Below, in pieces: positions 1 to 56,895 of a DNA stretch of 64,000 nt (the stretch's first letter is position 1; each line of letters begins with the position of its first letter). The translations under genes were made by a program, and so were the position numbers. Origin of the DNA: Nocardia miyunensis NBRC 108239 (GTDB lineage Bacteria; Actinomycetota; Actinomycetes; Mycobacteriales; Mycobacteriaceae); contig NZ_BDBQ01000024.1 in the NCBI RefSeq assembly GCF_001613065.1, positions 1-64,000 of the forward strand, in the 5' to 3' direction. The notes below the pieces were generated by a model. The model saw only the letters and a program-made list of their open reading frames with translations, did not search any database and was not told the DNA's origin.

Positions 1-1181
1 CTGCTGCCGGTGGTCGATCCGCTGCTGCCGCTGGTGGAACCGTTGGCAGAGCTGCTGCTGGGGCCGGTGCTGCCGCTGGCTCCCGTGCTGCTGGAACTGC
101 TGCTGTCGCTACTCGAGCCGCGCGAACCGCTGGGTCCGCTACTGGAATCGCCGCTGCTGCCATCGCTGCCCGAACCGCTGCTGCCGGAGCTACCCGACGA
201 ACCGTTGGACGAATCGCTGGTCTGACTCGGTTCGGGCAGTACCAGAATGTTGTCGCTGGTGGAGGAGAAGGAGTCCGTGTAGTGCTGGGTGAATGCGTTC
301 TGATACGGCTCGGTCTCCGCGGCGATGTCCGAGGCCGAGGTGCTGTATCCGGAGCCGCTGGTGGTCGGCGGGTTGGCCGTGGTCGGCATGCTGTTCTTGG
401 TCTGCTGCAACCAGTGCGACGCGGAGACCAGAACATCACCGATCTTGTTCATGTCGGTGGTCAGCAGATCGGCCGCCTGGACGTACTTCTTCGTCGCGCT
501 GACCGCCGCCGACGCGCCGGATCCGGTCCAGTCGTTCTCCGCCGACTCGATGCTGCTCTCGAGCGTGCTGAAGTCGCCGGCGAGATCCTTTGCGAGCCAA
601 TACCATACGCCCCCGGCATCGGCCACGTCCTGCGGCTTGATGCTCTGGCCGATGGAATACAGCTGCTGCCAGCTGAAACTGCTGCCCTGCTCCGGGGTGA
701 TGGACAGCGATTCCTTCGTGCCCGAGGAGGACGTGGTGGTCGAACTGCTGGGTATCGTCTGTGATTCCGCCGAACCGCTCGGCGATGTCGCGCCCGAGCC
801 GTCGAACGAGATGTCCTCGAAGCTCTCGGTCGATTCGCCCTCGGAGCTCGCGTACTGCTTGCCGGCGGACACGAACGTGTTGCCCATATCGGTCAGGACG
901 CTGCGATGCTGCTCCAGCACGCTCTTCAGCTCGTCCTGGAACTTCTCTCGGAATACCTCCGCGAGCTGCTCGCCGGACGACGTCTCGGCGATGGCCGGGC
1001 TCGCCTGCTTGTAGTTGGACCCGATCCAATTGATCACGCCGACAACCGCGTTCAGCATGGTCTCGACATGCTGGGCGCACTTCTCGGCGATTCCGGACTC
1101 CAGCATCAGCTGGCCATCGCTCGCCGAGGTACTCAGGTTCGACCAGCCGGTGTCGTCGGCGGTGCTCGAATCTGTTGCCAC
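1..1181 (-). CDS. EspB-like T7SS substrate, C-terminus beyond window
   Basis: About 393 residues are visible, read from a GTG start at 1181 and continuing past the left edge. The N-terminal third is helical and ends in YASSE (Y110-E114), which fits the YxxxD/E export motif of type VII substrates. A second helical region carries WTG (W218-G220), matching the WXG turn of WXG100/PPE proteins. Having YxxxE in the first half and WXG in the second is the arrangement of EspB (a fused PE-PPE-like fold). From about residue 330 the protein becomes almost pure Ser/Gly/Thr. It is the last visible gene of a minus-strand T7SS cluster, 34 nt after a YbaB-like gene. Expected role: secreted or surface protein of an ESX-like system. 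The family call rests on motifs only; another PPE-like or WXG100 fusion is possible. Confidence 0.65.
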   Translation of the reverse strand, partial: MATDSSTADDTGWSNLSTSASDGQLMLESGIAEKCAQHVETMLNAVVGVINWIGSNYKQASPAIAETSSGEQLAEVFREKFQDELKSVLEQHRSVLTDMGNTFVSAGKQYASSEGESTESFEDISFDGSGATSPSGSAESQTIPSSSTTTSSSGTKESLSITPEQGSSFSWQQLYSIGQSIKPQDVADAGGVWYWLAKDLAGDFSTLESSIESAENDWTGSGASAAVSATKKYVQAADLLTTDMNKIGDVLVSASHWLQQTKNSMPTTANPPTTSGSGYSTSASDIAAETEPYQNAFTQHYTDSFSSTSDNILVLPEPSQTSDSSNGSSGSSGSSGSGSDGSSGDSSSGPSGSRGSSSDSSSSSSTGASGSTGPSSSSANGSTSGSSGSTTGS

Positions 1182-1215
1182 GGTCAAACTCCCACGTGCG
1201 GTTCGCGATTCGGGT

Positions 1216-1575
1216 TCAATCCAACTGCTCTCGCAGCTCCGCGAAGGCCTGCGCGGTCTCGTTCGACCTGGCGCGGTCGCCCGGATCGATGGAGATCGGA
1301 GCGAACAGTGCATTGGTCTGCTTTGCCACGTCGGTCACCGCCTGAAGCGACGCCTGGGTGATCGCGGCGGAGATCTCGTCGTAGTCGAGATCGCTTATGT
1401 CGGAAGAGAATTTGATGTCGATCGCTATTCCATCGGCGTTCACCGTCACGGTGACTCGGCGACGTTCGGCGGTGCCGGCGCCGGTCAACAGGGTGCGCTC
1501 CTGCTGGAGTCGGGTGATCTCACTCAGATCGGACCGGAACTGCTCGAGGCTCCGGTCGGTGCTCTCATCGCTCAT
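1216..1575 (-). CDS. YbaB/EbfC-like small protein
   Basis: A 119-residue protein with a helix-strand-strand-helix layout. An N-terminal coil (about residues 8-30) is followed by two strands (VTVTVNADGIAIDIKF) and a C-terminal helix rich in Ala and Gln. This is the pattern of YbaB/EbfC nucleoid-associated proteins and of the YbaB-like proteins found beside WXG100 genes in actinobacteria. The start at 1575 is preferred over the ATG at 1584 because GAGAGGA lies 9 nt before it, whereas the upstream ATG directly abuts that sequence. It follows the preceding YbaB-like gene by 14 nt, so both are probably in one operon. DNA binding is known for the family; here a role tied to T7SS substrates is inferred from context only. 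Confidence 0.7.
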   Translation of the reverse strand: MSDESTDRSLEQFRSDLSEITRLQQERTLLTGAGTAERRRVTVTVNADGIAIDIKFSSDISDLDYDEISAAITQASLQAVTDVAKQTNALFAPISIDPGDRARSNETAQAFAELREQLD

Positions 1576-1589
1576 CCGCGGCATTCCTC

Positions 1590-2081
1590 TCAGCGGTCGA
1601 ATCTGCTCTTCGAGCCCGATCGATACTCGACCGCGTCCTCGAATTCGGTTGCCGCCGGGGCGATTCGGCGCTCGCTCGGTGGCGTCAGCGGAGCCGCGGG
1701 CGGGGGTGTCACCTCGTCCTGCAACCGAGGCAGGCCCTCGATCAGATCCGACAGCTGCGGCATCGCGGCTCGCGTCGCGCGCATCGGGGCGAGCAGCTCC
1801 TCGGTCTTGCGTTTCACATCCTCCGCCGCCTGCTGCGCCGCCTGCAGGGTGGCGCGGGCGATCTGGCTGTAGGTGAGATCGCCGACGTCCTCGGTGAAGC
1901 TGGTCTTGATGATGGAACCGGAAGCGTTCACCACCACGGTGATTCGCCCACGCTCCACGCTGGCCGAACCGGTCAGGGCATCACGCTGCCGACGCGTGGC
2001 GTTCGCCTGCTCCATGGCGCTGCGGAAGGAGTCGAGGAACTGGGCCGCGTCGGTGGTCAACCGATCATTTGGCTGGGACAT
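1590..2081 (-). CDS. YbaB/EbfC-like protein with extended C-terminus
   Basis: A 163-residue protein. Residues about 10-105 have the YbaB layout: N-terminal helix, strands ITVVVNASGSIIKTSF, then a helix with DVKRKTEELLAPM. A Pro-rich tail follows. It is paralogous to its downstream neighbour and to the gene at 63052, with the shared sequence MxQLSDLIEGLPRL / LPKLSDLIQGMPDL after the core. GAGG lies 8 nt before the ATG. It sits in a minus-strand series after the 226-aa unknown, separated by 132 nt that could hold its own promoter. The molecular role is unknown; the recurring association with WXG100 genes on both sides of this window suggests a dedicated T7SS partner. Confidence 0.7.
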   Translation of the reverse strand: MSQPNDRLTTDAAQFLDSFRSAMEQANATRRQRDALTGSASVERGRITVVVNASGSIIKTSFTEDVGDLTYSQIARATLQAAQQAAEDVKRKTEELLAPMRATRAAMPQLSDLIEGLPRLQDEVTPPPAAPLTPPSERRIAPAATEFEDAVEYRSGSKSRFDR

Positions 2082-2145
2082 GATGCCTCACAACATTTAT
2101 GAGCGGATGGCCGCAGCAACGATACGGCGCACCAAGGCGAGTCGC

Positions 2146-2161
2146 CATAGCACTTGCTATG
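2146..2161. promoter_or_regulatory. Perfect 7-bp inverted repeat upstream of the YbaB-like gene
   Basis: CATAGCA and TGCTATG are separated by 2 nt, within the 132-nt gap upstream of the YbaB-like gene at 2081. The compact palindrome lies about 65 nt before that start and could be a regulator binding site. No matching -35/-10 pair is convincing. Confidence 0.25.
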
Positions 2162-2213
2162 ACAGTAATCCCGTTGTCGTGCATGTGATTCCGCTCGAGT
2201 CGTGTGCTCGCCA

Positions 2214-2894
2214 TCACAGGCCCGACAGCGTCGTCATGGATTGCTCGATGCCCTCGGTCCGCAGCGGCAGATTCGTGTGATCGATCAGGTACTCGATCAC
2301 CTCGGCCGCGTCCTGCTGTCCTTCGGCATCGGGCAGCAGGACCAGGAAGCGGCTCGGTTCCGAACTCTGTTCGCCCAGTACGGCAACCAGCTGACGGCTG
2401 CGCAGCCGCAGTACCAGCAGCGGCATCCCGGCGTCCTCCGGATCGGAGCTGTCCGGATCGAACGATGCCCGCACCGCCTGTTCCACCAGCGGCAGCGGAA
2501 GTTCCAGCCAGGCGATCGGCAGGCCGGAGCCGAGCGATGGCCATTCCTCGGCGTCGACCGGGACCAGCGTCGGTTCCGGCCATGGCAATCGTCGTTCCAG
2601 CTCCTCCAGCAAACGTCCCAGGAATGACAGAATCGTTGCCTCTGAATGAATTTCCGCTGCGGCCAGTGCACCGGGCGGCAGCGTCTCGGCGGCTACCGCC
2701 CGGACGAATGCCGGATGGAATTCCGCCACGGTGGGCTCGTAGCTGATCCGGTCGATCAGATCGTCGGCGGCGTGCCCGACCACGTCCTGGGAGGTCAGGT
2801 CCGGGGCGTAACGCGCGGAGGCGCAGAACATTTCGAGTAGCGTTTCGTACCACTCGTCGTCGAGCGAATCCTGTTCCAGAGGTTCGGGATTCAC
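2214..2894 (-). CDS. Unknown 226-aa acidic protein of the T7SS cluster
   Basis: I do not recognise this protein. It is acidic, mostly helical in its first half and Leu-rich (for example LEELERRLPWPEPT at about 97-110). A probable strand pair LLVLRLRSRQLVAVLG and RFLVLLPDAEG occurs near residues 160-195. There is no signal peptide or membrane segment. It starts at GTG, with GTGA overlapping the stop of the WXG100 gene by 4 nt and GAGGA 10 nt upstream, so its translation is coupled to that gene. Coupled position next to a WXG100 substrate would suit a chaperone, adaptor or immunity protein, but nothing in the sequence settles which. Confidence 0.75.
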   Translation of the reverse strand: MNPEPLEQDSLDDEWYETLLEMFCASARYAPDLTSQDVVGHAADDLIDRISYEPTVAEFHPAFVRAVAAETLPPGALAAAEIHSEATILSFLGRLLEELERRLPWPEPTLVPVDAEEWPSLGSGLPIAWLELPLPLVEQAVRASFDPDSSDPEDAGMPLLVLRLRSRQLVAVLGEQSSEPSRFLVLLPDAEGQQDAAEVIEYLIDHTNLPLRTEGIEQSMTTLSGL

Positions 2895-4555
2895 TTCTGA
2901 TCCTCGTCACGCTGCGAATCCTGCGAATCGGTCTCCGGCATCCCCGCCAACTGTGCCCATGGATCGGCCTGCTCGTCGGCCGAACCCGAGGCGGATGCCG
3001 CACTCCGGGCCGGGCGGCGTTTCTTGCGGTCGGATCCCGAGGCCCCGGCCCCGCGTGCGCCCGCGGCACCGTGCATCCCCGGTTCGTAGCCCCCCTGCTG
3101 CGAGGCGGTCGCGCGCGACCGCGACGTGGACGGATCGGTCGACTGCCCGAGCTTGTCGCCCTGGAACGCACCCTTGGACGCGCCACCGGCCGGTCCCATC
3201 CCGGCCGCCCGGGATCCGAGCGGCGACCCGGATCCCGCTGTGCCACCGGGGCTTTCGGATCCCATCGAGCCGGAGGCCGCCAAGGGGGAGAACGGGCCGG
3301 TGGCCCCGGACCACGGGCCGGTGAGACCGGACGGGCCGCTCGAGGAATCCGTTCCGGAGTTGCCCGACGACGAGTCGGTGCCGGAGTCCGTGCCGCTCGC
3401 GCCGCTGGAGCTGGTGGAATAGGTCGAGCCGGTCGCGCTGCTGGAGTCCGTCGAGCCGGTCGCGCTGGAGGAGTCGCTGCCGGAGCTGTCGTTGCCGGAA
3501 CCGGAGTCGCCGGAACTGCTGTTGGTTCCTTCGCTGGAGGTCCCGCTTCCGGTGGTGCCGCTTGTTGTTCCGTCGCTGGAAGTTCCGCTTCCGGTGGTGC
3601 CGCTCGTCGTTCCGTCGCCGGTAGTTCCGCTTCCGGTGGACCCGCCGGTGGTTCCGCCGCTTGTGGTTCCGCCGGTTGTCGCGCCGCTCGTGGTCCCGCC
3701 GGTGGTTCCGCCGCTTGTGGTTCCGCCGGTGGTTCCGCCGCCGGTGGTTCGGCCGCTTGTGGTTCCGCCGCTTGTGGTTCCGCCGGTTGTCCCGCCGCTT
3801 GTGGTTCCGCCGGTTGTCCCGCCGCTCGTGGTTCTCCCGGTGGTTCCGCCGCTGGAAGTTCCGCCGCCGTTGGAAGTCCCTCCGCCGCTGGACATTACGC
3901 TGCCGGAGGTCCCGTCGCCCGAGGTTCCGCTGCTCGTGTCGCCCCCGGTGCTGCTGTTGCTGCCGTCACTGCCCGAGCTGCTCCCGTCGCCGCCTGAGCT
4001 GCTGCCGGTGCTGCCGCCGCTGGTGCCGGTACTGCCGCTCGCGGAACCGGATGCACCGGAGGAGTCCGAGGACGTCGAGGCGGAGGTCGCCGGGTTGGAG
4101 GTATCGGCGTACTCCACCGAGGCGGAGGTATAGGTATATACGTAGGAGGTCGAGGTGGAAGTCGAGCTCGACGAACCGGAGCCCGAGCCCGAGGAGCTGG
4201 AGTCGCCGCCGATGGCCTCGATGAATTCCTCGCCGTAGGCGTCCTCACCGTTCTGGAATGCCGCGGCCGCGTCGACGATTTCGGACCCGTAAGTGGTGAA
4301 GATGGACTTGAACGACGCCAGCGCGCCGGTGGCCCCGAGCAGCGAATCCCGGGCTGCGATATATCCGGACGCGCCCTCGGAGAATTCCTTACCGATGCTG
4401 TCATTGCCCCACGGCTCACCAAGGCCGTTGATGCTGGCGCTCAGATTCGACAGGATCTTCGACACGTTGTTCGACAGATTCTCGAAATTCTTTCCCGCCG
4501 TACTCAGATCGTCGATATCGACTTCCAGCGGCTCCGAGGAATCGGACGACGCCAT
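2891..4555 (-). CDS. WXG100-domain protein with long Gly/Ser/Thr-rich tail
   Basis: 554 residues from the ATG at 4555, chosen because AGGAG lies 6 nt upstream; the reading frame is open further upstream but without support. Residues 10-110 form a WXG100-type helical hairpin with GEPWGND at the turn (W49), closely matching GEPWGDD in the WXG100 gene at 62711. Residues about 120-480 are low-complexity Ser/Gly/Thr with tandem TSGGTTGG units. The last ~75 residues are basic then acidic (RKKRRPARS at about 515). Expected to be a T7SS substrate or surface-exposed stalk. It is translationally coupled to the next gene (GTGA overlap) and probably starts a transcription unit downstream of a hairpin at 4618-4649. 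Confidence 0.8.
   Translation of the reverse strand: MASSDSSEPLEVDIDDLSTAGKNFENLSNNVSKILSNLSASINGLGEPWGNDSIGKEFSEGASGYIAARDSLLGATGALASFKSIFTTYGSEIVDAAAAFQNGEDAYGEEFIEAIGGDSSSSGSGSGSSSSTSTSTSYVYTYTSASVEYADTSNPATSASTSSDSSGASGSASGSTGTSGGSTGSSSGGDGSSSGSDGSNSSTGGDTSSGTSGDGTSGSVMSSGGGTSNGGGTSSGGTTGRTTSGGTTGGTTSGGTTGGTTSGGTTSGRTTGGGTTGGTTSGGTTGGTTSGATTGGTTSGGTTGGSTGSGTTGDGTTSGTTGSGTSSDGTTSGTTGSGTSSEGTNSSSGDSGSGNDSSGSDSSSATGSTDSSSATGSTYSTSSSGASGTDSGTDSSSGNSGTDSSSGPSGLTGPWSGATGPFSPLAASGSMGSESPGGTAGSGSPLGSRAAGMGPAGGASKGAFQGDKLGQSTDPSTSRSRATASQQGGYEPGMHGAAGARGAGASGSDRKKRRPARSAASASGSADEQADPWAQLAGMPETDSQDSQRDEDQK
3525..3900 (-). repeat. In-frame Thr/Gly minisatellite
   Basis: Imperfect 12-15 bp units encoding TTGG, TTSGG and TTGSG repeat across this stretch of the WXG100-tail gene. 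Units are whole codons, so copy changes would keep the frame. This is a likely site of length variation between strains. Confidence 0.75.
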
Positions 4556-4617
4556 GGGATCTCCTGACTGCCTTTCGAAACGACCGGCGCGCCGCGGCGA
4601 GCACTGCGACGCATCAC

Positions 4618-4649
4618 CAAAATTAATGGTCGCGAACGGAATTCGCGAC
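4618..4649 (-). terminator. Hairpin followed by A/T-rich tract
   Basis: Read on the minus strand, GTCGCGAA and TTCGCGAC (4629-4649) form a perfect 8-bp stem with a 5-nt loop, followed by CATTAATTTTGG. This is the layout of an intrinsic terminator. It lies just after the 182-codon fragment and before the WXG100 gene, so it could end or attenuate the giant transcript. Confidence 0.45.
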
Positions 4650-4698
4650 TCCAGACGAATTATGTGGAATACCTGTGCGACACCTGTGCGGCACGGCT

Positions 4699-5247
4699 TC
4701 ATTTCGCGGATCCTGGGGCGGTGATCGGCAGATCCTCGCCGATGTACGTCTTGCGCAGTGCCGCGCCGCCGAGCAGCGGGGTCCGCGATGAGGCCAGCAC
4801 TCGATCCAGGGGCGCGGGGATCCGGTCCCGAGACAGCGCGCCGAACGGGGAGCTGATGATTTCCGATATCCGTCCGTCCGGATGTACGGCGGTCACGTTC
4901 CCGCGGTAGGTCTCACCGGCCAGGCTCAGGAGGGCGTCGATGTCTTCGGGATCCGGTGAGTTCCGTTGAGCGGCTGAATCATTCGTCAGCTGCCGCCCGG
5001 TGGTCAGCCATCGGTCGAATTTCTCGCGCTGCTGTTGGTCCTGCTGCCACTGTGCGTCATCGATTCGGCCGTTTCGCCGGTTGGAGTCGGATCGGAGGCG
5101 CCGCATGTTCTCGGACCGCTCACGCTCGTCGAGGAATCCCCTGATGCGTGCGGGGATGCGCGCCGCGTCGGTCAGGTGCCAGATTCGGGCGAGGGTGGTG
5201 AGCAGCGGGTCGTGCGTGTCGTGCACGGGCTCCCAGTGCGCGGGCAT
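4699..5247 (-). CDS. Detached 182-codon fragment of the pseudo-OTU module of the giant protein
   Basis: The product starts MPAHWEPVHDTHDPLL and is a paralogue of two modules inside the giant protein (around residues 10990 and 13105: MPADWVTVHDDTDPLF, IPEHWAPVHESRDPLF). It lacks the internal segment with the GHY/GRY strand and ends shortly after SRDRIPAPLDRVLAS. Similarity to the internal copies continues upstream of the ATG (QRPVMPAHW versus QRPPMPADW). No Shine-Dalgarno sequence precedes the ATG. The frame is open from 5433, overlapping the last ~60 nt of the giant gene in another frame. The best reading is a decayed, frameshifted extension of the giant gene rather than an independent gene, although translation from 5247 cannot be excluded. 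Confidence 0.5.
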   Translation of the reverse strand: MPAHWEPVHDTHDPLLTTLARIWHLTDAARIPARIRGFLDERERSENMRRLRSDSNRRNGRIDDAQWQQDQQQREKFDRWLTTGRQLTNDSAAQRNSPDPEDIDALLSLAGETYRGNVTAVHPDGRISEIISSPFGALSRDRIPAPLDRVLASSRTPLLGGAALRKTYIGEDLPITAPGSAK

Positions 5248-5369
5248 GACCGGGCGTTGCTGCTCGGGTGTGGTCCGACGCTGCTGGTCCGGCGTGGTCG
5301 GGGCCGGTGTGGGGCCGTGGTGCCGGGGATCCGCGCCCGCTGGATCGCGGCGGTCGAGGACTCCGGCTG

Positions 5370-54227
<48,858 letters not shown>

Positions 54228-54383
54228 GAGGACCCACGGCCGTTACACGCCAGTAATGCTCCACGCACTCCGCGCCCGAGACACTGTGACAGTCGCCAAA
54301 ACCGTTGGGCGTCACGTGTCCTCCACCAAAGGTCAACTCGCGTGCGGTGAACGATGAACTGCCGCTGCTGGAACCAGGGATAT

Positions 54384-54412
54384 ACGATATTCAAGCGGCA
54401 ATGGACCGGCAA
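54384..54412 (-). promoter_or_regulatory. Possible promoter of the giant gene
   Basis: On the minus strand, TTGCCG (54407-54412) and TATCGT (54384-54389) are spaced by 17 nt, in a locally A/T-rich stretch about 155 nt before the start codon. Weak matches only. Confidence 0.3.
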
Positions 54413-54903
54413 CTCGAAGGAGTCCACTTACAATCAGTGAAACTGGTTATGGTGCAGGCGAATTTAACGTGATCACGGCCTGAGGAAAGTTGCCTGAAGT
54501 TCACTGTGATGTCGTGGTCGCGTCTCGATACCGTTCCTCCCGGCACGCCGGAGCAGGTCGCGACGTCCTGTCGAATCCCACTGAGCGGCTGGGTTATTCG
54601 TTGAGCGGTACTCCGGCAACTCGGCGGCGATCACTGATCGTGAGCCGAAACATCTTCCGCGACAAGCAAATAGAAAGTTAACTGCGGACTCGAGACCGAT
54701 TGCCCGAAGTTCACCCTCTGTCGCGCCGACGTTCGAGCGTTGCGTCGTGCACAACCGGATGCCGAAAAACCTTGCGGCCGAGCCGATATCCTTCGCCGGG
54801 CAACGCATCCGGCGTGGCTCTCGGTGTGACTGTGCAGATTTGGGTGTCGGTGCCTTCCGGCAGCCTTCGCCCATGCCGTCCGTACTGCACGAGGTGGTGA
54901 AGG

Positions 54904-55140
54904 TCAGCGCACCGGATCCTGAACCGGGAAGCCGAGTTGTTCGGCCACGTGCCCGATGTTCTTGTAGTGCGTGACGAGGCCGAGTTCGTCCAGCCCGCAC
55001 CGGAGCGCCGATGCGAGGCGGATGGCATCGAGGGTGCGAGGTTCGGGGTGACCCGCGAGAGTTCGATGCGGCTATTCTGACCTCGGTGGTTCGTGTACCG
55101 GCTCGTCGTCGGGTGACGACGTACTCGCGGTCGAGCATCC
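54904..55140 (-). pseudogene. Remnant of a PIN-domain (VapC-like) toxin gene
   Basis: The minus strand encodes TLAGHPEPRTLDAIRLASAL followed by LGLVTHYKNIGHVAEQLG and FPVQDPVR, then TGA at 54904. RTLDAIxLASAL and the following strand are characteristic of the C-terminal half of VapC ribonucleases. Just upstream the frame has a TAG, while RTTEVRIAAS (similar to the TEVLRAA helix of VapC) continues in a different frame, which indicates a frameshift. No antitoxin gene is seen. Nonfunctional. Confidence 0.55.
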
Positions 55141-55273
55141 GTTCGAGATCAGTGTTTCGCCGAATGTCCTGTTCGAACTAGGGCGGCGCCGATTTCGACT
55201 GAGGGCTCGGTCCGCTGCGGCGGGATCGCGGGAGCCTCGGGTCACGGCGGTGATGCCCGGTGTGGCCCCGATT

Positions 55274-55301
55274 TTGTCCTGGTAGCGGCCTTGTCTACAC
55301 T
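55274..55301 (+). promoter_or_regulatory. Possible rpsH promoter
   Basis: TTGTCC and TACACT are spaced by 16 nt, about 175 nt before rpsH. With the upstream part of the spc operon missing, rpsH and the genes after it need a local promoter; this is the best candidate seen. Confidence 0.35.
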
Positions 55302-55476
55302 GGTCCAGTTGCCTGGGCCGGTCCATGTGCATTGTCGTATGTGCGTGGGGCCCGGATGACACGCACTTCATCCGGTTGGCAGAAAGCTTGCCGGACCAGC
55401 CGAATTGCTATAGGCCCACTATCCGCGTGCGCGGGTGCTGTATGGGAACCGTGGCGAGAAAGGTTAGCGGTCACGT

Positions 55477-55875
55477 ATGACCATGACAGATCCGATCGCA
55501 GACTTCCTGACCCGTCTGCGCAACGCCAACTCGGCGTACCACGATCAGGTGCAGGCTCCGCACTCGAAGCTCAAGGCGAACATCGCCGAGATCCTCAAGC
55601 GCGAGGGCTACATCGCCGACTACCGGACCGAGGACGCGACCGTGGGTAAGACCCTGGTCGTCGACCTCAAGTACGGCCCCAGCCGTGAGCGCAGCCTGCA
55701 GGGCGTGCGCCGCGTGTCCAAGCCCGGTCTGCGTGTGTACGCGAAGTCCACCAATCTGCCCAAGGTCCTGGGCGGCCTCGGCGTGGCCATCATCTCCACG
55801 TCGACCGGCCTGCTGACCGACCGTCAGGCCAAGCAGCAAGGCGTGGGCGGCGAAGTCCTCGCCTACGTCTGGTAA
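55477..55875 (+). CDS. rpsH: 30S ribosomal protein S8
   Basis: 132 residues, full length. S8 binds the central domain of 16S rRNA and nucleates the 30S platform; in many bacteria it also represses the spc operon. Starts [18 protein letters not shown] and ends with [22 protein letters not shown] in two conserved blocks, almost as in mycobacteria. Two ATGs lie 6 nt apart; the first is kept because the [10 protein letters not shown] start is conserved in relatives. It opens a run of six ribosomal genes. Unusually, no rpsN or rplE precedes it: the upstream neighbour is 1.25 kb of noncoding DNA and then the giant gene on the opposite strand. Confidence 0.97.
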   Translation: MTMTDPIADFLTRLRNANSAYHDQVQAPHSKLKANIAEILKREGYIADYRTEDATVGKTLVVDLKYGPSRERSLQGVRRVSKPGLRVYAKSTNLPKVLGGLGVAIISTSTGLLTDRQAKQQGVGGEVLAYVW

Positions 55876-55889
55876 GGGAGGTCAGGACA

Positions 55890-56429
55890 ATGTCGCGTAT
55901 TGGTAAGAGGCCAATTGCCATCCCCGCTGGCGTCGAGGTGACCATCGATGGTCAGAACGTCGCGGTCAAGGGGCCCAAGGGCACCCTGTCGCACGTCGTC
56001 GCCGAGCCCATCATCGTGAGCAAGGCCGAAAGCGGCGAGCTCGAGGTCGTCCGCCCGGACGACGAGCGCCGTAACCGTTCCCTGCACGGCCTGACCCGCA
56101 CCCTGGTCTCGAACATGATCGAGGGTGTCACCAAGGGCTACGAGAAGAAGATGGAAATCTTCGGCGTCGGTTACCGCGTGCAGGCCAAGGGCTCGAATCT
56201 GGAGTTCGCCCTCGGCTACAGCCACCCGGTGCCGGTCGACGCGCCCGAGGGCATCACCTTCGCGGTGGAATCGCCCACCAAGTTCTCGGTGTCGGGTATC
56301 GACAAGCAGAAGGTCGGCCAGATCGCCGCGGTGATCCACGGCCTGCGCAAGCCCGACCCGTACAAGGGCAAGGGCATCCGCTACGCCGGTGAGGTCGTTC
56401 GCCGCAAGGTCGGAAAGACGGGTAAGTAA
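55890..56429 (+). CDS. rplF: 50S ribosomal protein L6
   Basis: 179 residues, the usual length. L6 binds 23S rRNA near the sarcin-ricin loop and the factor-binding site. Starts [20 protein letters not shown]; the conserved [14 protein letters not shown] box lies near residue 155. AAGGGAGGT about 8 nt upstream is a strong ribosome-binding site. It lies 14 nt after rpsH and 3 nt before rplR, in the standard spc order. Confidence 0.97.
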   Translation: MSRIGKRPIAIPAGVEVTIDGQNVAVKGPKGTLSHVVAEPIIVSKAESGELEVVRPDDERRNRSLHGLTRTLVSNMIEGVTKGYEKKMEIFGVGYRVQAKGSNLEFALGYSHPVPVDAPEGITFAVESPTKFSVSGIDKQKVGQIAAVIHGLRKPDPYKGKGIRYAGEVVRRKVGKTGK

Positions 56430-56432
56430 GCC

Positions 56433-56846
56433 ATGGCCAACACACAAACCGAAGCTCAGAAGGCCGCGCGCAAGCCGCTCGGCAAGGATGCGTCGACCCG
56501 TCGCCGCACCGCCAAGGTTCGTCGCCACTTCCGGCTGCGCAAGAAGGTCGCCGGTACCACCGAGCGTCCGCGGCTGGTCGTCAACCGCTCCTCGCGGCAT
56601 CTGCACGCGCAGCTGGTCGACGACTCGGCCGGCAAGACCATCGCCGCGGCCTCCTCGGTCGAGGCCGATGTGCGTGCCGTCGAGGGCGACAAGACCGCCA
56701 AGGGCCGCAAGGTTGGCGAGCTGCTCGCCGCCCGCGCCAAGGCCGCCGGTGTGGAGGCCGCGGTGTTCGACCGCGGTGGCCACGACTACCACGGCCGCAT
56801 CGCCGCTCTGGCCGATGCCGCGCGCGAAGGTGGGTTGAAGTTCTGA
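56433..56846 (+). CDS. rplR: 50S ribosomal protein L18
   Basis: 137 residues. L18 binds 5S rRNA together with L5 and L25 and installs it in the central protuberance. The basic N-terminus ([19 protein letters not shown]) and the block [20 protein letters not shown] are typical, and the end [14 protein letters not shown] is the conserved C-terminus. The start codon follows the rplF stop by 3 nt, so expression is tightly linked. A 49-nt gap separates it from rpsE. Confidence 0.97.
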   Translation: MANTQTEAQKAARKPLGKDASTRRRTAKVRRHFRLRKKVAGTTERPRLVVNRSSRHLHAQLVDDSAGKTIAAASSVEADVRAVEGDKTAKGRKVGELLAARAKAAGVEAAVFDRGGHDYHGRIAALADAAREGGLKF

Positions 56847-56895
56847 TGCGGATTCAGCCCGAGACCGGAATGACCATGAACGGAAGGAACGTCTG

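Larger units (their letters stand above)
54228..55476. other. Intergenic region between the giant gene and rpsH
   Basis: No convincing intact gene. On the minus strand it holds a possible promoter for the giant gene and, at 54904-55140, a PIN-domain gene remnant; on the plus strand a possible rpsH promoter. The stretch 54430-54900 shows nothing I can interpret. The genes that normally precede rpsH (rplE, rpsN) are not here. Confidence 0.7.

Noticed and set aside
325..1014. Plus-strand 229-codon frame at the left edge
   Set aside because: Antisense to the EspB-like gene, which has the YxxxE and WXG motifs and operon context.
3525..3900. Possible CRISPR array
   Set aside because: The short repeats have no spacers of constant length, encode an in-frame Thr/Gly tail and lack cas genes nearby.
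3492..4133. Plus-strand frame rich in Val/Pro opposite the WXG100-tail gene
   Set aside because: It is the mirror of the Gly/Thr repeats. The minus strand has a clear ribosome-binding site and a WXG100 domain.
4556..4702. Upstream extension of the WXG100-tail gene to 4702
   Set aside because: It would translate through a terminator-like hairpin and lacks a ribosome-binding site; AGGAG precedes the ATG at 4555.
54473..55138. 221-codon minus-strand frame upstream of rpsH
   Set aside because: No recognisable sequence. It crosses the PIN-gene remnant in the wrong frame for the conserved part.
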